The notes below the pieces were generated by a model that ran no database searches, was not told where the DNA came from, and saw only the letters and a program-made list of their open reading frames with translations. A stretch of 43,480 nt of DNA from a virus, in the IMG/VR virus record IMGVR_UViG_3300005253_000592, positions 1 through 43,480 of that record, one strand, 5' to 3'. Position numbers and translations under genes: made by a program. Shown here piece after piece: positions 1-6,219 of the stretch; position 1 is the first letter of the stretch, and every line of letters begins with the position of its first letter.

Positions 1-74
1 CCGTGGCCGGGCCCCGGCCTGATGGATGGGCCTACCGAATCGGCGTGGGGCCTTATCTGGAATCTAGCCGGCAT
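1..74 (-). CDS. portal protein, 5' fragment (second copy, cut by window edge)
   Basis: The first 24 codons of a portal gene run off the left edge of the window. Start ATG at 74 is preceded by a GGGAGGAA ribosome site. The sequence is identical to the start of the full portal gene at 42632 over this stretch. It lies downstream of the terminase block, which is the expected place for portal in tailed phages. I read it as the same gene met again after going round a circular genome, not as a separate truncated gene; a real duplicate cannot be excluded from one contig. Confidence 0.85.
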   Translation of the reverse strand, partial: MPARFQIRPHADSVGPSIRPGPGH

Positions 75-98
75 TGCAACTCGTTCCTCCCAACAGAA

Positions 99-143
99 AA
101 GGGGTCGCCATTCCCTTGTGCCCGCGCGGGAAGGCAACCCCTT
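99..143 (-). promoter_or_regulatory. hairpin in the portal leader, left copy
   Basis: Arms at 99-109 and 133-143 pair over 11 bp with one wobble, and a further TTCCC/GGGAA pairing extends the stem after a one-base bulge. A perfect CCCGCGCGGG palindrome (121-130) lies near the tip. In the minus-strand RNA the stem is followed by UUUUCUGUU and then by the portal ribosome site. The single base difference from the copy at 42657-42701 (position 116) leaves the stem intact. It may act as an attenuator or RNA processing site for portal expression. Confidence 0.6.
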
Positions 144-182
144 AAATGCTGTCTGTTGGTTTCCGAGCCGTCGCCCGGAAAT

Positions 183-407
183 CTACCTGTCTTTCACGCC
201 CTTATATTCAATCCCGTAAGTCATTCGGTCGATGAAGCCCTGAGTCGCCAGCTTCAAGCTCGCGCGCACCGCCTGTTCCATCTCTTCCTTGATGGACTGT
301 TCGCTCAACACGCCCTCTTTCGACTGGACAGTTATCGGCACCCCAAGAAGGGCCTCCGCCAACCGAAAGAGACACATGGCAATCTTATATCGGAATCTAG
401 TCGCCAT
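183..407 (-). CDS. conserved small phage protein upstream of portal (left allele)
   Basis: A 74-residue protein of unknown function. Its ends resemble the protein at 42741-42971: both have KIAMCLFRLAE near the N-terminus and share the C-terminal block LATQGFIDRMTYG...EYKGVKDR. The middle has diverged completely. It is tightly coupled to the gene before it (TGATG overlap at 407). The conserved ends with a variable middle suggest two alleles of one gene, possibly recombining at the conserved 3' end. No known domain recognised. Confidence 0.75.
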   Translation of the reverse strand: MATRFRYKIAMCLFRLAEALLGVPITVQSKEGVLSEQSIKEEMEQAVRASLKLATQGFIDRMTYGIEYKGVKDR

Positions 408-547
408 CAGTCACCGTTCCCGTGATGTTGAAATGAGTACTCTGCCCACACCCAAGTTGTGTCTATGATGGCAGGGCAAAATATTAGATGCCCCTTCTTC
501 CTAAGAGCAACCATGTGGTGGATTAGAAAGATGTTGAAATCTTTCAT
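407..547 (-). CDS. 46-aa hypothetical protein
   Basis: A 46-codon frame, MKDFNIFLIHH...HGNGD, joined by TGATG overlaps to the genes on both sides (547 and 407), which is the main reason to believe it is translated. It is moderately hydrophobic near the N-terminus. It occupies the slot that holds an unrelated 47-aa gene (42968-43111) in the right-hand allele. The frame is more AT-rich than its neighbours. Function unknown. Confidence 0.6.
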   Translation of the reverse strand: MKDFNIFLIHHMVALRKKGHLIFCPAIIDTTWVWAEYSFQHHGNGD

Positions 548-795
548 CAGCCAGCCTCCGCCTCAGCCACCACGAATACCTCCGGGTGGCGCTCCCCCAG
601 CTCGTCCAGCGTCAACTGCTCGGGCAAGTCTTGGGGGTCGGATTCCACAGCAAAGGTCGGGTGCATGACAAGAACCTCGATGCCCCCGCCTGTCCACCGG
701 GCCAGCTTCAGGTCGTGCATGAAAACCCTGTCGTCTAGCCCCATCGCCTTCATCAGCACCGACGGGTCGACGTGGATGAGGTAGTGGCCCATCAT
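547..795 (-). CDS. conserved small protein of the terminase-portal junction (left allele)
   Basis: An 82-residue protein beginning MMGHYLIHVDPSVL, overlapping the upstream stop by ATGA. It is the allele of 43077-43334: the first ~50 residues are nearly identical (including LKLARWTGGG and LVMHP), a mid segment differs, and LPEQLTLDE...ERHPE is shared before the C-termini diverge. Acidic C-terminus here (VVAEAEAG). No known family recognised. The presence of both alleles argues that the protein is real and under selection. Confidence 0.75.
   Translation of the reverse strand: MMGHYLIHVDPSVLMKAMGLDDRVFMHDLKLARWTGGGIEVLVMHPTFAVESDPQDLPEQLTLDELGERHPEVFVVAEAEAG
581..795. repeat. direct repeat B, left copy (partner 43120-43334)
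   Basis: Collinear with 43120-43334 with no gaps and about 28 mismatches in 215 bases (about 87% identity). The mismatches cluster in the middle of the encoded gene. The distance to repeat A differs by 19 bases between the two copies because the sequence in between is not homologous. Confidence 0.9.
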
Positions 796-1247
796 AGGTT
801 TATCACCCTCGATGCGCTGCGCCTGAACATCCCGAAGATTGTCCAGCGCAATTTGACCTCGAACTGCATGGGCGGTAAATCGCTGTTCGAGAGACCCGAT
901 TGCTCGGCCACAAGGCCTAAATATTGCTCCGGATTGGCCCGAGTCGAGTAGACCCACCGCACCTGTCGAATCTCTCCGGGCAAAGCATCCTCGGCAGAGG
1001 TCCCATGTAGCCAATCCAGCCACGATTCCCCGTCAAAGTGCCGGGTATGGATAACGACCTCTCGGGCGATGAAGGGCGTCCCGTTCCTGAACTCCAGGTA
1101 GGCCACGAGCCAGTCCGTCCCGTCGTGAATCTTTACATCGTAGCCCACCACGTCGATGTCGAAGTTCCTTGTAATCGCCCACTCTGCCGAGAAGACGAAG
1201 AACCCGAGGACTGCGACTGCGGTTAGGATTCGCGCTTTAGCTGACAT
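792..1247 (-). CDS. membrane-anchored protein of unknown function
   Basis: 151 residues. The start MSAKARIL (1247) is chosen over an upstream one because it overlaps the previous stop by only 11 bases and follows GGGTGGG. One hydrophobic segment at about residues 5-20 (ILTAVAVLGFFVFSAEW) would anchor it; the rest (VVGYDVKIHDGTDWLVAYLEF, REVVIHTRHFDG) looks like a soluble, beta-rich domain outside the cytoplasm. It ends in an ATGA overlap with the next gene. In the right-hand allele a different gene lies in this position. Function unknown. Confidence 0.7.
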   Translation of the reverse strand: MSAKARILTAVAVLGFFVFSAEWAITRNFDIDVVGYDVKIHDGTDWLVAYLEFRNGTPFIAREVVIHTRHFDGESWLDWLHGTSAEDALPGEIRQVRWVYSTRANPEQYLGLVAEQSGLSNSDLPPMQFEVKLRWTIFGMFRRSASRVINL

Positions 1248-1473
1248 TCGCACCCACCCTAGCGTTAGCTTTGACTTGACGACCAACCTCGGGGTCGACA
1301 CCCCTCATCACGAGGACCTTGCAGTCATCGCATTTGGTGTAAATTATGTTGTCACACACCAGTGAGGCGTGGTCGATTTTTTGATAGGCCAACGGCCCCT
1401 CCTCCGAGCAGGGGCCGCAATAACCGTAAACCTCGCCAATCTTCCGCCCAGCGTATGGGAAATCAACGAACAC
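1237..1473 (-). CDS. small cysteine-rich (zinc-ribbon-like) protein
   Basis: 78 residues from a GTG start at 1473, overlapping the previous gene by 11 bases. Two cysteine pairs, YCGPC near residue 19 and VCDN...KCDDC near residues 40-51, are spaced like a zinc ribbon. Small zinc-binding proteins with no known role are common in phage packaging regions. Not otherwise recognised. Confidence 0.6.
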   Translation of the reverse strand: MFVDFPYAGRKIGEVYGYCGPCSEEGPLAYQKIDHASLVCDNIIYTKCDDCKVLVMRGVDPEVGRQVKANARVGANVS

Positions 1474-1960
1474 CCAGGTCCCCCTTCAGCTTGGCGATCT
1501 CCTGCTCCAGGTGCATCTTCTGAGGCGTGGTCTTTTGCACATAGAGCCGGTGCCGCTCCACGGCGATGGCCCGCAGAATCTTGGGGAACTGATCCAGCCA
1601 CGCCCCGACCTCGAAGATTATCTTGTTGGCGTTCGGGGCCAGGGTCGGGGGGAATCGTTGCGAAAGCTCGGCCTCCCACTCCACGGCTGTCCAGTTCACC
1701 ACAGCCTTTGCGATGTCGCCGTGGGCCTTGTCAAGAGCCCCGTTAGCAAAGCCGACGACAATCCTCTTGAGTTCCTTGGCTTCACGCTCGGGGATGATAT
1801 TGACGGGCGTGACCGAGGCGATTTCCCTCAGCTCGTCCTGGTGGCGGGCCAACTGCTCCCGCTTGGCGTCGAGCAACTTCGCTTCCTTCGCCTCGCCGAC
1901 CTCCTTTGAGAGTACCGCCTGCTTCTCGGCAAGCTCTTCGATAGTCGCTGGGCCGCCCAT
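1463..1960 (-). CDS. coiled-coil phage protein downstream of terminase
   Basis: 165 residues. The first ~60 residues are charged and heptad-like (AEKQAVLSKEVGEAKEAKLL...REQLARHQDEL), and a second coil sits at the C-terminus (QKMHLEQEIAKLKGD). The middle (NWTAVEWEAELSQRFP) is mixed. Start ATG 1960 forms TGATG with the stop of the upstream gene. No family recognised; the position between terminase and portal fits a packaging or head accessory role, but that is inference. Confidence 0.7.
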   Translation of the reverse strand: MGGPATIEELAEKQAVLSKEVGEAKEAKLLDAKREQLARHQDELREIASVTPVNIIPEREAKELKRIVVGFANGALDKAHGDIAKAVVNWTAVEWEAELSQRFPPTLAPNANKIIFEVGAWLDQFPKILRAIAVERHRLYVQKTTPQKMHLEQEIAKLKGDLGVR

Positions 1961-2133
1961 CACTTGCCCCTCCCCTTGCCGAGATGGGGGCTGTCTCTGA
2001 TGTCCCCACGCTTCGAGCCGGGGCCAACAGACTGCTTCTCGCCGCTCCCGGAGTCAGGGCCGACCGGAACCTGGCCCCCCTTGCTCGTCTTCTGAGAGTG
2101 GCTACCCTGTGAGATTCCCTTGCTCTTTGCCAT
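1960..2133 (-). CDS. 57-aa Gly/Ser/Lys-rich hypothetical protein
   Basis: A short hydrophilic protein, MAKSKGISQGSHSQK..., low in complexity and rich in G, S, K and P, probably disordered. It has one of the best ribosome sites in the window (AAGGAGG, 7 bases before ATG 2133) and is coupled to the next gene by TGATG. Function unknown. Confidence 0.75.
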   Translation of the reverse strand: MAKSKGISQGSHSQKTSKGGQVPVGPDSGSGEKQSVGPGSKRGDIRDSPHLGKGRGK

Positions 2134-2151
2134 TGTCGTTCCTCCTTGTGG

Positions 2152-2445
2152 TCAACCGGACCGACTTCCTACGCAGCCGGTGTGTCTGCATAGACGATTA
2201 TGCGGCCCCTCGCTCAGAAAGGGCCTGTCACACTTCAAACAAAGCCTCTCGACCGTCTCAGGCTTCGAGTTCTCTGGCGCAACGGCCACATTGGCCGGGG
2301 CGTACTGGTCATGCCCCTGGTTGGTCTTTTTGCGGGGACGATACGGACCATGCGGGCGCCTTGGACCCCTGCGGCTCTCCTGTGCAAACATATCGACCTT
2401 GCGTTGGGCGTCCACGGCCTCACCTGTCATCGGCAACCCGCTCAT
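2152..2445 (-). CDS. zinc-finger-like protein
   Basis: 97 residues. The N-terminal two thirds are Arg/Pro/Lys-rich and probably disordered; the C-terminus carries LCLKCDRPFLSEGPHNRLC followed by RHTGC, a CxxC...CxxxxC pattern resembling a short zinc knuckle seen in many phage proteins of unknown role. Start ATG 2445 overlaps the previous stop as ATGA. A nucleic-acid binding role is plausible but not shown. Confidence 0.65.
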   Translation of the reverse strand: MSGLPMTGEAVDAQRKVDMFAQESRRGPRRPHGPYRPRKKTNQGHDQYAPANVAVAPENSKPETVERLCLKCDRPFLSEGPHNRLCRHTGCVGSRSG

Positions 2446-2693
2446 GGCAAACCGTTCAGCGGGCCAAAAGAGAGGGGCCTGCGGACGGCTAAGAGTTGCC
2501 GAGCCGAACGGCTACATATCTCGGTATCGTAGTAGCGGTCAGGGTATATCCTGAAGCCGGAGTCGGCACCACGGGCCAATCCAGACTGACGACACGCCGA
2601 CTTGTGGAGCTGGTCCCTGCCCATCATCATGACATCGGCCCCCCAAAGGAACCCGACCCATAGAACCAAAGCAATCACGACAAGGGGCCTCAC
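2442..2693 (-). CDS. small protein with N-terminal membrane/signal segment
   Basis: 83 residues from GTG 2693, which overlaps the terL stop (GTGA). Residues ~3-20 (PLVVIALVLWVGFLWGADV) form a membrane or signal segment without a clear cleavage site; the remainder is basic and hydrophilic. It ends in an ATGA overlap with the next gene. Function unknown; translation is supported by the overlaps on both sides. Confidence 0.6.
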   Translation of the reverse strand: MRPLVVIALVLWVGFLWGADVMMMGRDQLHKSACRQSGLARGADSGFRIYPDRYYDTEICSRSARQLLAVRRPLSFGPLNGLP

Positions 2694-4462
2694 GCTCTCA
2701 TCCTCGCAGACCTGTTCTCCCGCTCCAGGTCCCGAACCATCTCGTCGAAGTCGATGTAAGCACCCTCGGGCTTCTCGTCCACCGGGGCCTCGTAGGTGTC
2801 GACCTCGTTCACCATCCAAGCCGCTATCGCCAGACTCACCACCCGGTCGTCGTGGCCACCCGCCGCAGCCTTGTACTTCCCGTCCGGGTGCCTCACAAAC
2901 CCAAGGCACTCTCCAATGGTCGCAGAGTCGAGGCACTCCAGCTCGCCCTCTCGAATCATCGCGGCCAGATTGTCCACGAGGGGCCCACGAGTCCTTGGAG
3001 AGGTCAGCCAGCCTATCTTGCGGGTCCGCTTCCGGGTCCTGTCGTCCTCGATGCGCCTCCAGAATATGCGGGTGTAGCCGGCACGCTGAAGGGCCTTGCA
3101 CGTCGTCAAACCGTGGTTGTTGGCCTCCGGCGCCACCAGGGCGTTGTTGTACCACCAGCCCAAGTCGGCAAGGTCCTCTCCCAGGAGGTCCGGGTCGATG
3201 TAGCCGTGGATCGTGGCCACGACCTTCAACGTCTTGGCGTCTATGACGTGGACGCTGGAGGGGTCCAGGCCCGACTCCTCGCCTTCCACGCCTTCTGAGG
3301 TATCGGCGCCGATGACGTATTTCCCGCCCTTCTTCGGCTCCTCCCACACGCTCAACATGCCCCCCGGTAGGTCCCTGAACTCAATAACCCGGCCCCGAGG
3401 GGTTGTCTCTCGTACCAGCCCGCCTTGGAGTGAAGGAGGCTCGCACAAGGCCATCATTTCCCGGAGCTTGCCCACATCGAATCGACAGGTCCCCGCGACC
3501 AGAAAGCACTCCTCATCGTTTGCCGGGTACTGGCGGCGGAACTCATTAACAGAGCCGAGCTTGCGGATTGTCGCCCGCCTCCAGTTAAGCTGCTCCAAGC
3601 TGTCCTCGGGCAGGCCGTGGGACTCAATTTGCGCCTTCAACGCCCGCTCCTCGTCGTCCAGACCTGCCTCAAACGCCTTGCGGTCCCCGTTGGCCCCGAT
3701 GGGAACAGTCGTCTCCTCGGCGATGAACCAGGGCAGGAAAATGGCCTCAAAGTCGGTTTCGCCTGCCTTGGTGTCGAGCCATAACTGGTGGAAATAGTCA
3801 CCGAAGGCCACAGCCGTAGTCTCGATGATTATCATCGTGTCGGGGTGATCCGGGACAGCGGGAAGCATGTGGCCTAGCAATTCCTTCGGGTCGGGCCACC
3901 TTGGAAGCTCGGAACAATGCAAATCCTGAATCGTGAAGGAAGCCCCAGCGTCTATGTTCGAGGCCGTTTCAATCCTCATCTCGGAATCATGGGGGGCGCT
4001 GTATTTGACCTCGGCTCTGGATGAGAAATCCGTCGGTCTCGGGTCGCGCAGATGTTCATGGAACCGCTTCGATATGCCGAGCAAGTGTCTCGACGAGGGC
4101 AGACTGTGAGAGATCACCAGCCCGGAGCGGTGAGGTTGGTTGTAGATCCTCTCGAACATTACGGACTCTATCAGCGTTGACATCCCCGCCTTCTGTCTCG
4201 GTTTGAGGACGATCTTTCGTATTGGCCTTCTAGCCTCAACATCGGCCTCTATGCGTTCCAGCACCATGACTTGAGGACGACGGAGCCTGAACGGTACGAG
4301 TTGCGCCCTGTCCGAGCGTATCCAGAGATTGTCTTCAATCCACTTCCGCCTGTTCTCAACTCTCTCCGTCCCCACCATCGAGGCTTCGGCCGCTTGGAAG
4401 GCGGAGTCTATCGCGGACTCGCCTGGAGAGCTCAACAGCGCAGTCCCTGTCTCCAAGTTCAC
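2690..4462 (-). CDS. terL: terminase large subunit (packaging ATPase-nuclease)
   Basis: The DNA-packaging motor of tailed phages: an N-terminal ATPase that drives DNA into the prohead and a C-terminal RNase H-like nuclease that cuts the concatemer. 590 residues, the usual size. Visible motifs: an adenine-binding-like region before residue 70, Walker A variant KPRQKAGMST (87-96), Walker B-like QDLHCSE (179-185), coupling motif IIIETTA (211-217), nuclease acids GADTSEG (385-391), PEANNHG (~446) and GHDDRV near the C-terminus. The start is a GTG at 4462, chosen because a GGAGGAGGT ribosome site sits just upstream, even though this overlaps terS by 107 bases. Expression probably comes through the attenuated terS leader. 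Confidence 0.95.
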   Translation of the reverse strand: MNLETGTALLSSPGESAIDSAFQAAEASMVGTERVENRRKWIEDNLWIRSDRAQLVPFRLRRPQVMVLERIEADVEARRPIRKIVLKPRQKAGMSTLIESVMFERIYNQPHRSGLVISHSLPSSRHLLGISKRFHEHLRDPRPTDFSSRAEVKYSAPHDSEMRIETASNIDAGASFTIQDLHCSELPRWPDPKELLGHMLPAVPDHPDTMIIIETTAVAFGDYFHQLWLDTKAGETDFEAIFLPWFIAEETTVPIGANGDRKAFEAGLDDEERALKAQIESHGLPEDSLEQLNWRRATIRKLGSVNEFRRQYPANDEECFLVAGTCRFDVGKLREMMALCEPPSLQGGLVRETTPRGRVIEFRDLPGGMLSVWEEPKKGGKYVIGADTSEGVEGEESGLDPSSVHVIDAKTLKVVATIHGYIDPDLLGEDLADLGWWYNNALVAPEANNHGLTTCKALQRAGYTRIFWRRIEDDRTRKRTRKIGWLTSPRTRGPLVDNLAAMIREGELECLDSATIGECLGFVRHPDGKYKAAAGGHDDRVVSLAIAAWMVNEVDTYEAPVDEKPEGAYIDFDEMVRDLERENRSARMRA

Positions 4463-4910
4463 CGGCTACCTCCTCCATCCAGAGAGATATGACCAGCTCT
4501 AAGAACTTCACATGAACCAGCCCCCGCTGAACCTCCAGCTTGCCCCGCTTCTCGATGAGCTTGCCTTCCTCGACGATGTAGCGGTGCAGGGTGTCCCGTG
4601 TCTCCTTGTCCATGCTCCCGAGGTCTACCACGTCCCCGGTCAGGTGGAGCCGAAGTGCTTGCAGCTCCGCGATCCTCAAATCCAAGGACAAGAGCTCGGG
4701 GTCGTGCTTCAGCTCCTCGACCTTCTGCTCTAGGCCAACGACCGTGAACTTGGAGTAGCGACCGTGCTTGAAGTTGGGAGAGGCTATACCGACGGGCTGA
4801 GTCCCGCCGTGCATCTTGCACCGGGTCATGCCCTTCACAGGCTTCTGCGTACAAGGCGTCCCCTTCCTGGTCTTGGCTCCACATACTAGGGTATCGACCT
4901 CAACGGACAT
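4356..4910 (-). CDS. terS: probable terminase small subunit (HGG-motif protein)
   Basis: 184 residues, directly upstream of and overlapping terL. The N-terminus has the pattern CGAKTRKGTPC...CKMHGG...F.HGRYSK, the HGG/zinc-knuckle signature seen in many phage proteins encoded next to terL. The middle is helical and charged, as expected for a DNA-recognising small terminase that forms rings. Assignment rests on position plus this signature, so it is probable, not certain. It is the first gene after a consensus promoter (5003-5031) and an intrinsic terminator (4926-4972). Confidence 0.7.
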   Translation of the reverse strand: MSVEVDTLVCGAKTRKGTPCTQKPVKGMTRCKMHGGTQPVGIASPNFKHGRYSKFTVVGLEQKVEELKHDPELLSLDLRIAELQALRLHLTGDVVDLGSMDKETRDTLHRYIVEEGKLIEKRGKLEVQRGLVHVKFLELVISLWMEEVAGELGDRDCAVELSRRVRDRLRLPSGRSLDGGDGES

Positions 4911-4925
4911 GGCATGGCGGTCCCC

Positions 4926-4972
4926 AAAAAGAGAAAGGCCGACCCTCGGATATTTTCTCCCAAAGGTCGGCC
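4926..4972 (-). terminator. intrinsic terminator in the terS leader
   Basis: In the minus-strand RNA an 8-bp GC-rich stem (GGCCGACC at 4965-4972 pairing with GGTCGGCC at 4937-4944) with a 20-base loop is followed by UUUCUCUUUUU. It lies between the promoter at 5003-5031 and the terS start at 4910, so transcripts from that promoter would be about 70 bases long unless the terminator is overridden. Confidence 0.8.
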
Positions 4973-5002
4973 AGATATTAGGCCCTGTCTGATGTGGGGG
5001 GT

Positions 5003-5031
5003 TTTATACCCGATTACTCGTATTTTGTCAA
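5003..5031 (-). promoter_or_regulatory. consensus sigma-70 promoter ahead of terS
   Basis: TTGACA (5026-5031) and TATAAA (5003-5008) on the minus strand with a 17-base spacer, a near-perfect match to the bacterial housekeeping promoter. The predicted start is near 4996. It lies in the 140-base gap between the genes at 5051 and 4910, one of the longest gaps in the window. Confidence 0.8.
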
Positions 5032-5050
5032 GCTAGGCGTCAAATGGGCC

Positions 5051-5257
5051 TTATCTGAGGCCCGAGGATGGGCTGTGCTGGACTTTCTTGGGCCGCAGGA
5101 ATAACATCTTGATAAAGGCACCACACTCAGCACACTTGGAAAAGTATTCCGTTGAGGGCCCCTCGGATGATTCGAGTAAATAGTCTTCCTCGTTGCACCA
5201 CTTCGGAAGGTCAATCAGCGTCTTTCCACAACACGATAGGAACAGGCCTCCGTTCAT
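5051..5257 (-). CDS. small cysteine-containing hypothetical protein
   Basis: 68 residues, ATGA overlap with the replication gene upstream. Cysteines at SCCGK (8-9), WCNEE (~21) and SKCAECG (~42-45) could form a zinc site. Last gene before the terS promoter region, so probably the end of the leftward replication operon; no clear terminator follows it before the promoter. Function unknown. Confidence 0.65.
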   Translation of the reverse strand: MNGGLFLSCCGKTLIDLPKWCNEEDYLLESSEGPSTEYFSKCAECGAFIKMLFLRPKKVQHSPSSGLR

Positions 5258-6219
5258 GCCTTCCCTCCAATCTCATCAATGGCCTTTCTGATTTCGGCTG
5301 CGGCCGCTTCCCTCTCGGGGTCGGTGATCTCTTCCAGCTTCTCCTCGGGCCACCGCTCCCTTGCCCATTCTTTCAGCTTTTCGGCATCCTCGGTCGAGAG
5401 TTTTGAACATCGGCGTTCTACCTCGCTCTCGTAGTAAAATGAGTCGTGCCTAAGCTCTGCCTTGGCGTCTGAGAGGGTAATGGTCTTGGGCTGCTGGTCT
5501 TGGTGTTCGTCTTCCCATCTCTTTTCGTTGAGCCAAGTCGTTGGGTTCGGTATGATCCCCCGTTGCCATTGGTCGGTCTTCTTGTCCTTTTCCAGGGCTT
5601 CCAGGATCGTCTCTATGGGAACGCCCCTAGTCTTGGTCCACGAACTCTTGGCCTTGGCCTTTCCTTTCTTCCTTGGGTAGGCGTTCCAGAACTTGTCAAA
5701 GTTTCCTGAAGACGCGCCATGTGTGTCTTTAGGTAAAGTAGAGTAAGGCAAAGTCTTGACGGTATTTCCCGGTTCTTCCGGGCAATTCCGGGTAATTCCC
5801 GGTAGAATCTCCAAGTCATTGTTATCAGGGGAGTAACGAGGGACCACTCCTGGGGTTCTTCGGTCCTCTCTAATCCAGCCCGATTGGGCGCCATCGAAGT
5901 CCCAAATCTCAAAGTAGGGCTTATTTGAGAAAATGTAGAGTGTTCCGAGCCCAACTTCGTGCATTGCTTGGAGAGATTGGGTGAACATTTCCTCCTTGCG
6001 GGAACTTCCCGGCAATACCAGCGCCTTGAATCCAAAGTTGTTAGCCGGAATGATGCCCCACTCGTCGGCGTGGGCCTGCATCATGCAGTAGATGAGTTGG
6101 AAGAATTCCCCTTTTTGATAACGCCCAAGAGCATTAAACTTCTCCGACGTGGATAGCCCCGAGCCGAGGAGCCGCCGGCGCTTGTGCTTTGATTTCTTCC
6201 GGGGTTGCTTGTCGGTCAT
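5254..6219 (-). CDS. phage replication protein (initiator/helicase-loader type)
   Basis: 321 residues; the start MTDKQPR (6219) overlaps the methyltransferase stop as ATGA. Residues ~25-110 look like a winged-helix N-terminal domain (EKFNALGRYQKGEFFQLIYC, SLQAMHEVGLGTLYI), followed by a polar linker and a C-terminal module with FDKFWNAYPRKKGKAKAKSSW and IPNPTTWLNEKRWEDE, a signature I know from many phage replication/DnaD-like and helicase-loader proteins. It probably binds origin DNA or loads the host replicative helicase. No separate phage helicase or polymerase gene is visible, so replication would depend on the host. Confidence 0.7.
   Translation of the reverse strand: MTDKQPRKKSKHKRRRLLGSGLSTSEKFNALGRYQKGEFFQLIYCMMQAHADEWGIIPANNFGFKALVLPGSSRKEEMFTQSLQAMHEVGLGTLYIFSNKPYFEIWDFDGAQSGWIREDRRTPGVVPRYSPDNNDLEILPGITRNCPEEPGNTVKTLPYSTLPKDTHGASSGNFDKFWNAYPRKKGKAKAKSSWTKTRGVPIETILEALEKDKKTDQWQRGIIPNPTTWLNEKRWEDEHQDQQPKTITLSDAKAELRHDSFYYESEVERRCSKLSTEDAEKLKEWARERWPEEKLEEITDPEREAAAAEIRKAIDEIGGKA

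Larger units (their letters stand above)
1..252. repeat. direct repeat A, left copy (partner 42559-42810)
   Basis: This stretch matches 42559-42810 in the same orientation with five mismatches (about 98% identity). It covers the portal start, the portal leader hairpin and the 3' end of the small gene upstream. The match breaks off sharply after 252. It is either a terminal overlap of a circular genome assembled from two strains, or a diverged duplication. Confidence 0.95.

Noticed and set aside
424-546. Direct repeat GATGTTGAAAT (424-434, 530-540) and GAAAGAT/ATCTTTC hairpin at 527-546, first taken for an operator or terminator
   Set aside because: The interval is fully covered by a 46-codon gene coupled on both sides by TGATG, and there is no U-run, so chance repeats inside a coding region are the simpler reading.
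2602-3246. Plus-strand frame of 214 codons opposite terL
   Set aside because: Pro/Ser/Arg-rich antisense shadow with no ribosome site; the minus-strand gene is certain.
2442-3347. Long minus-strand frame (301 codons) covering the end of terL
   Set aside because: It is out of phase with the clear terL motifs and its product is a low-complexity Arg/Gly/Pro string typical of GC-rich shadow frames. Only its last 83 codons, from GTG 2693, are kept as a gene.
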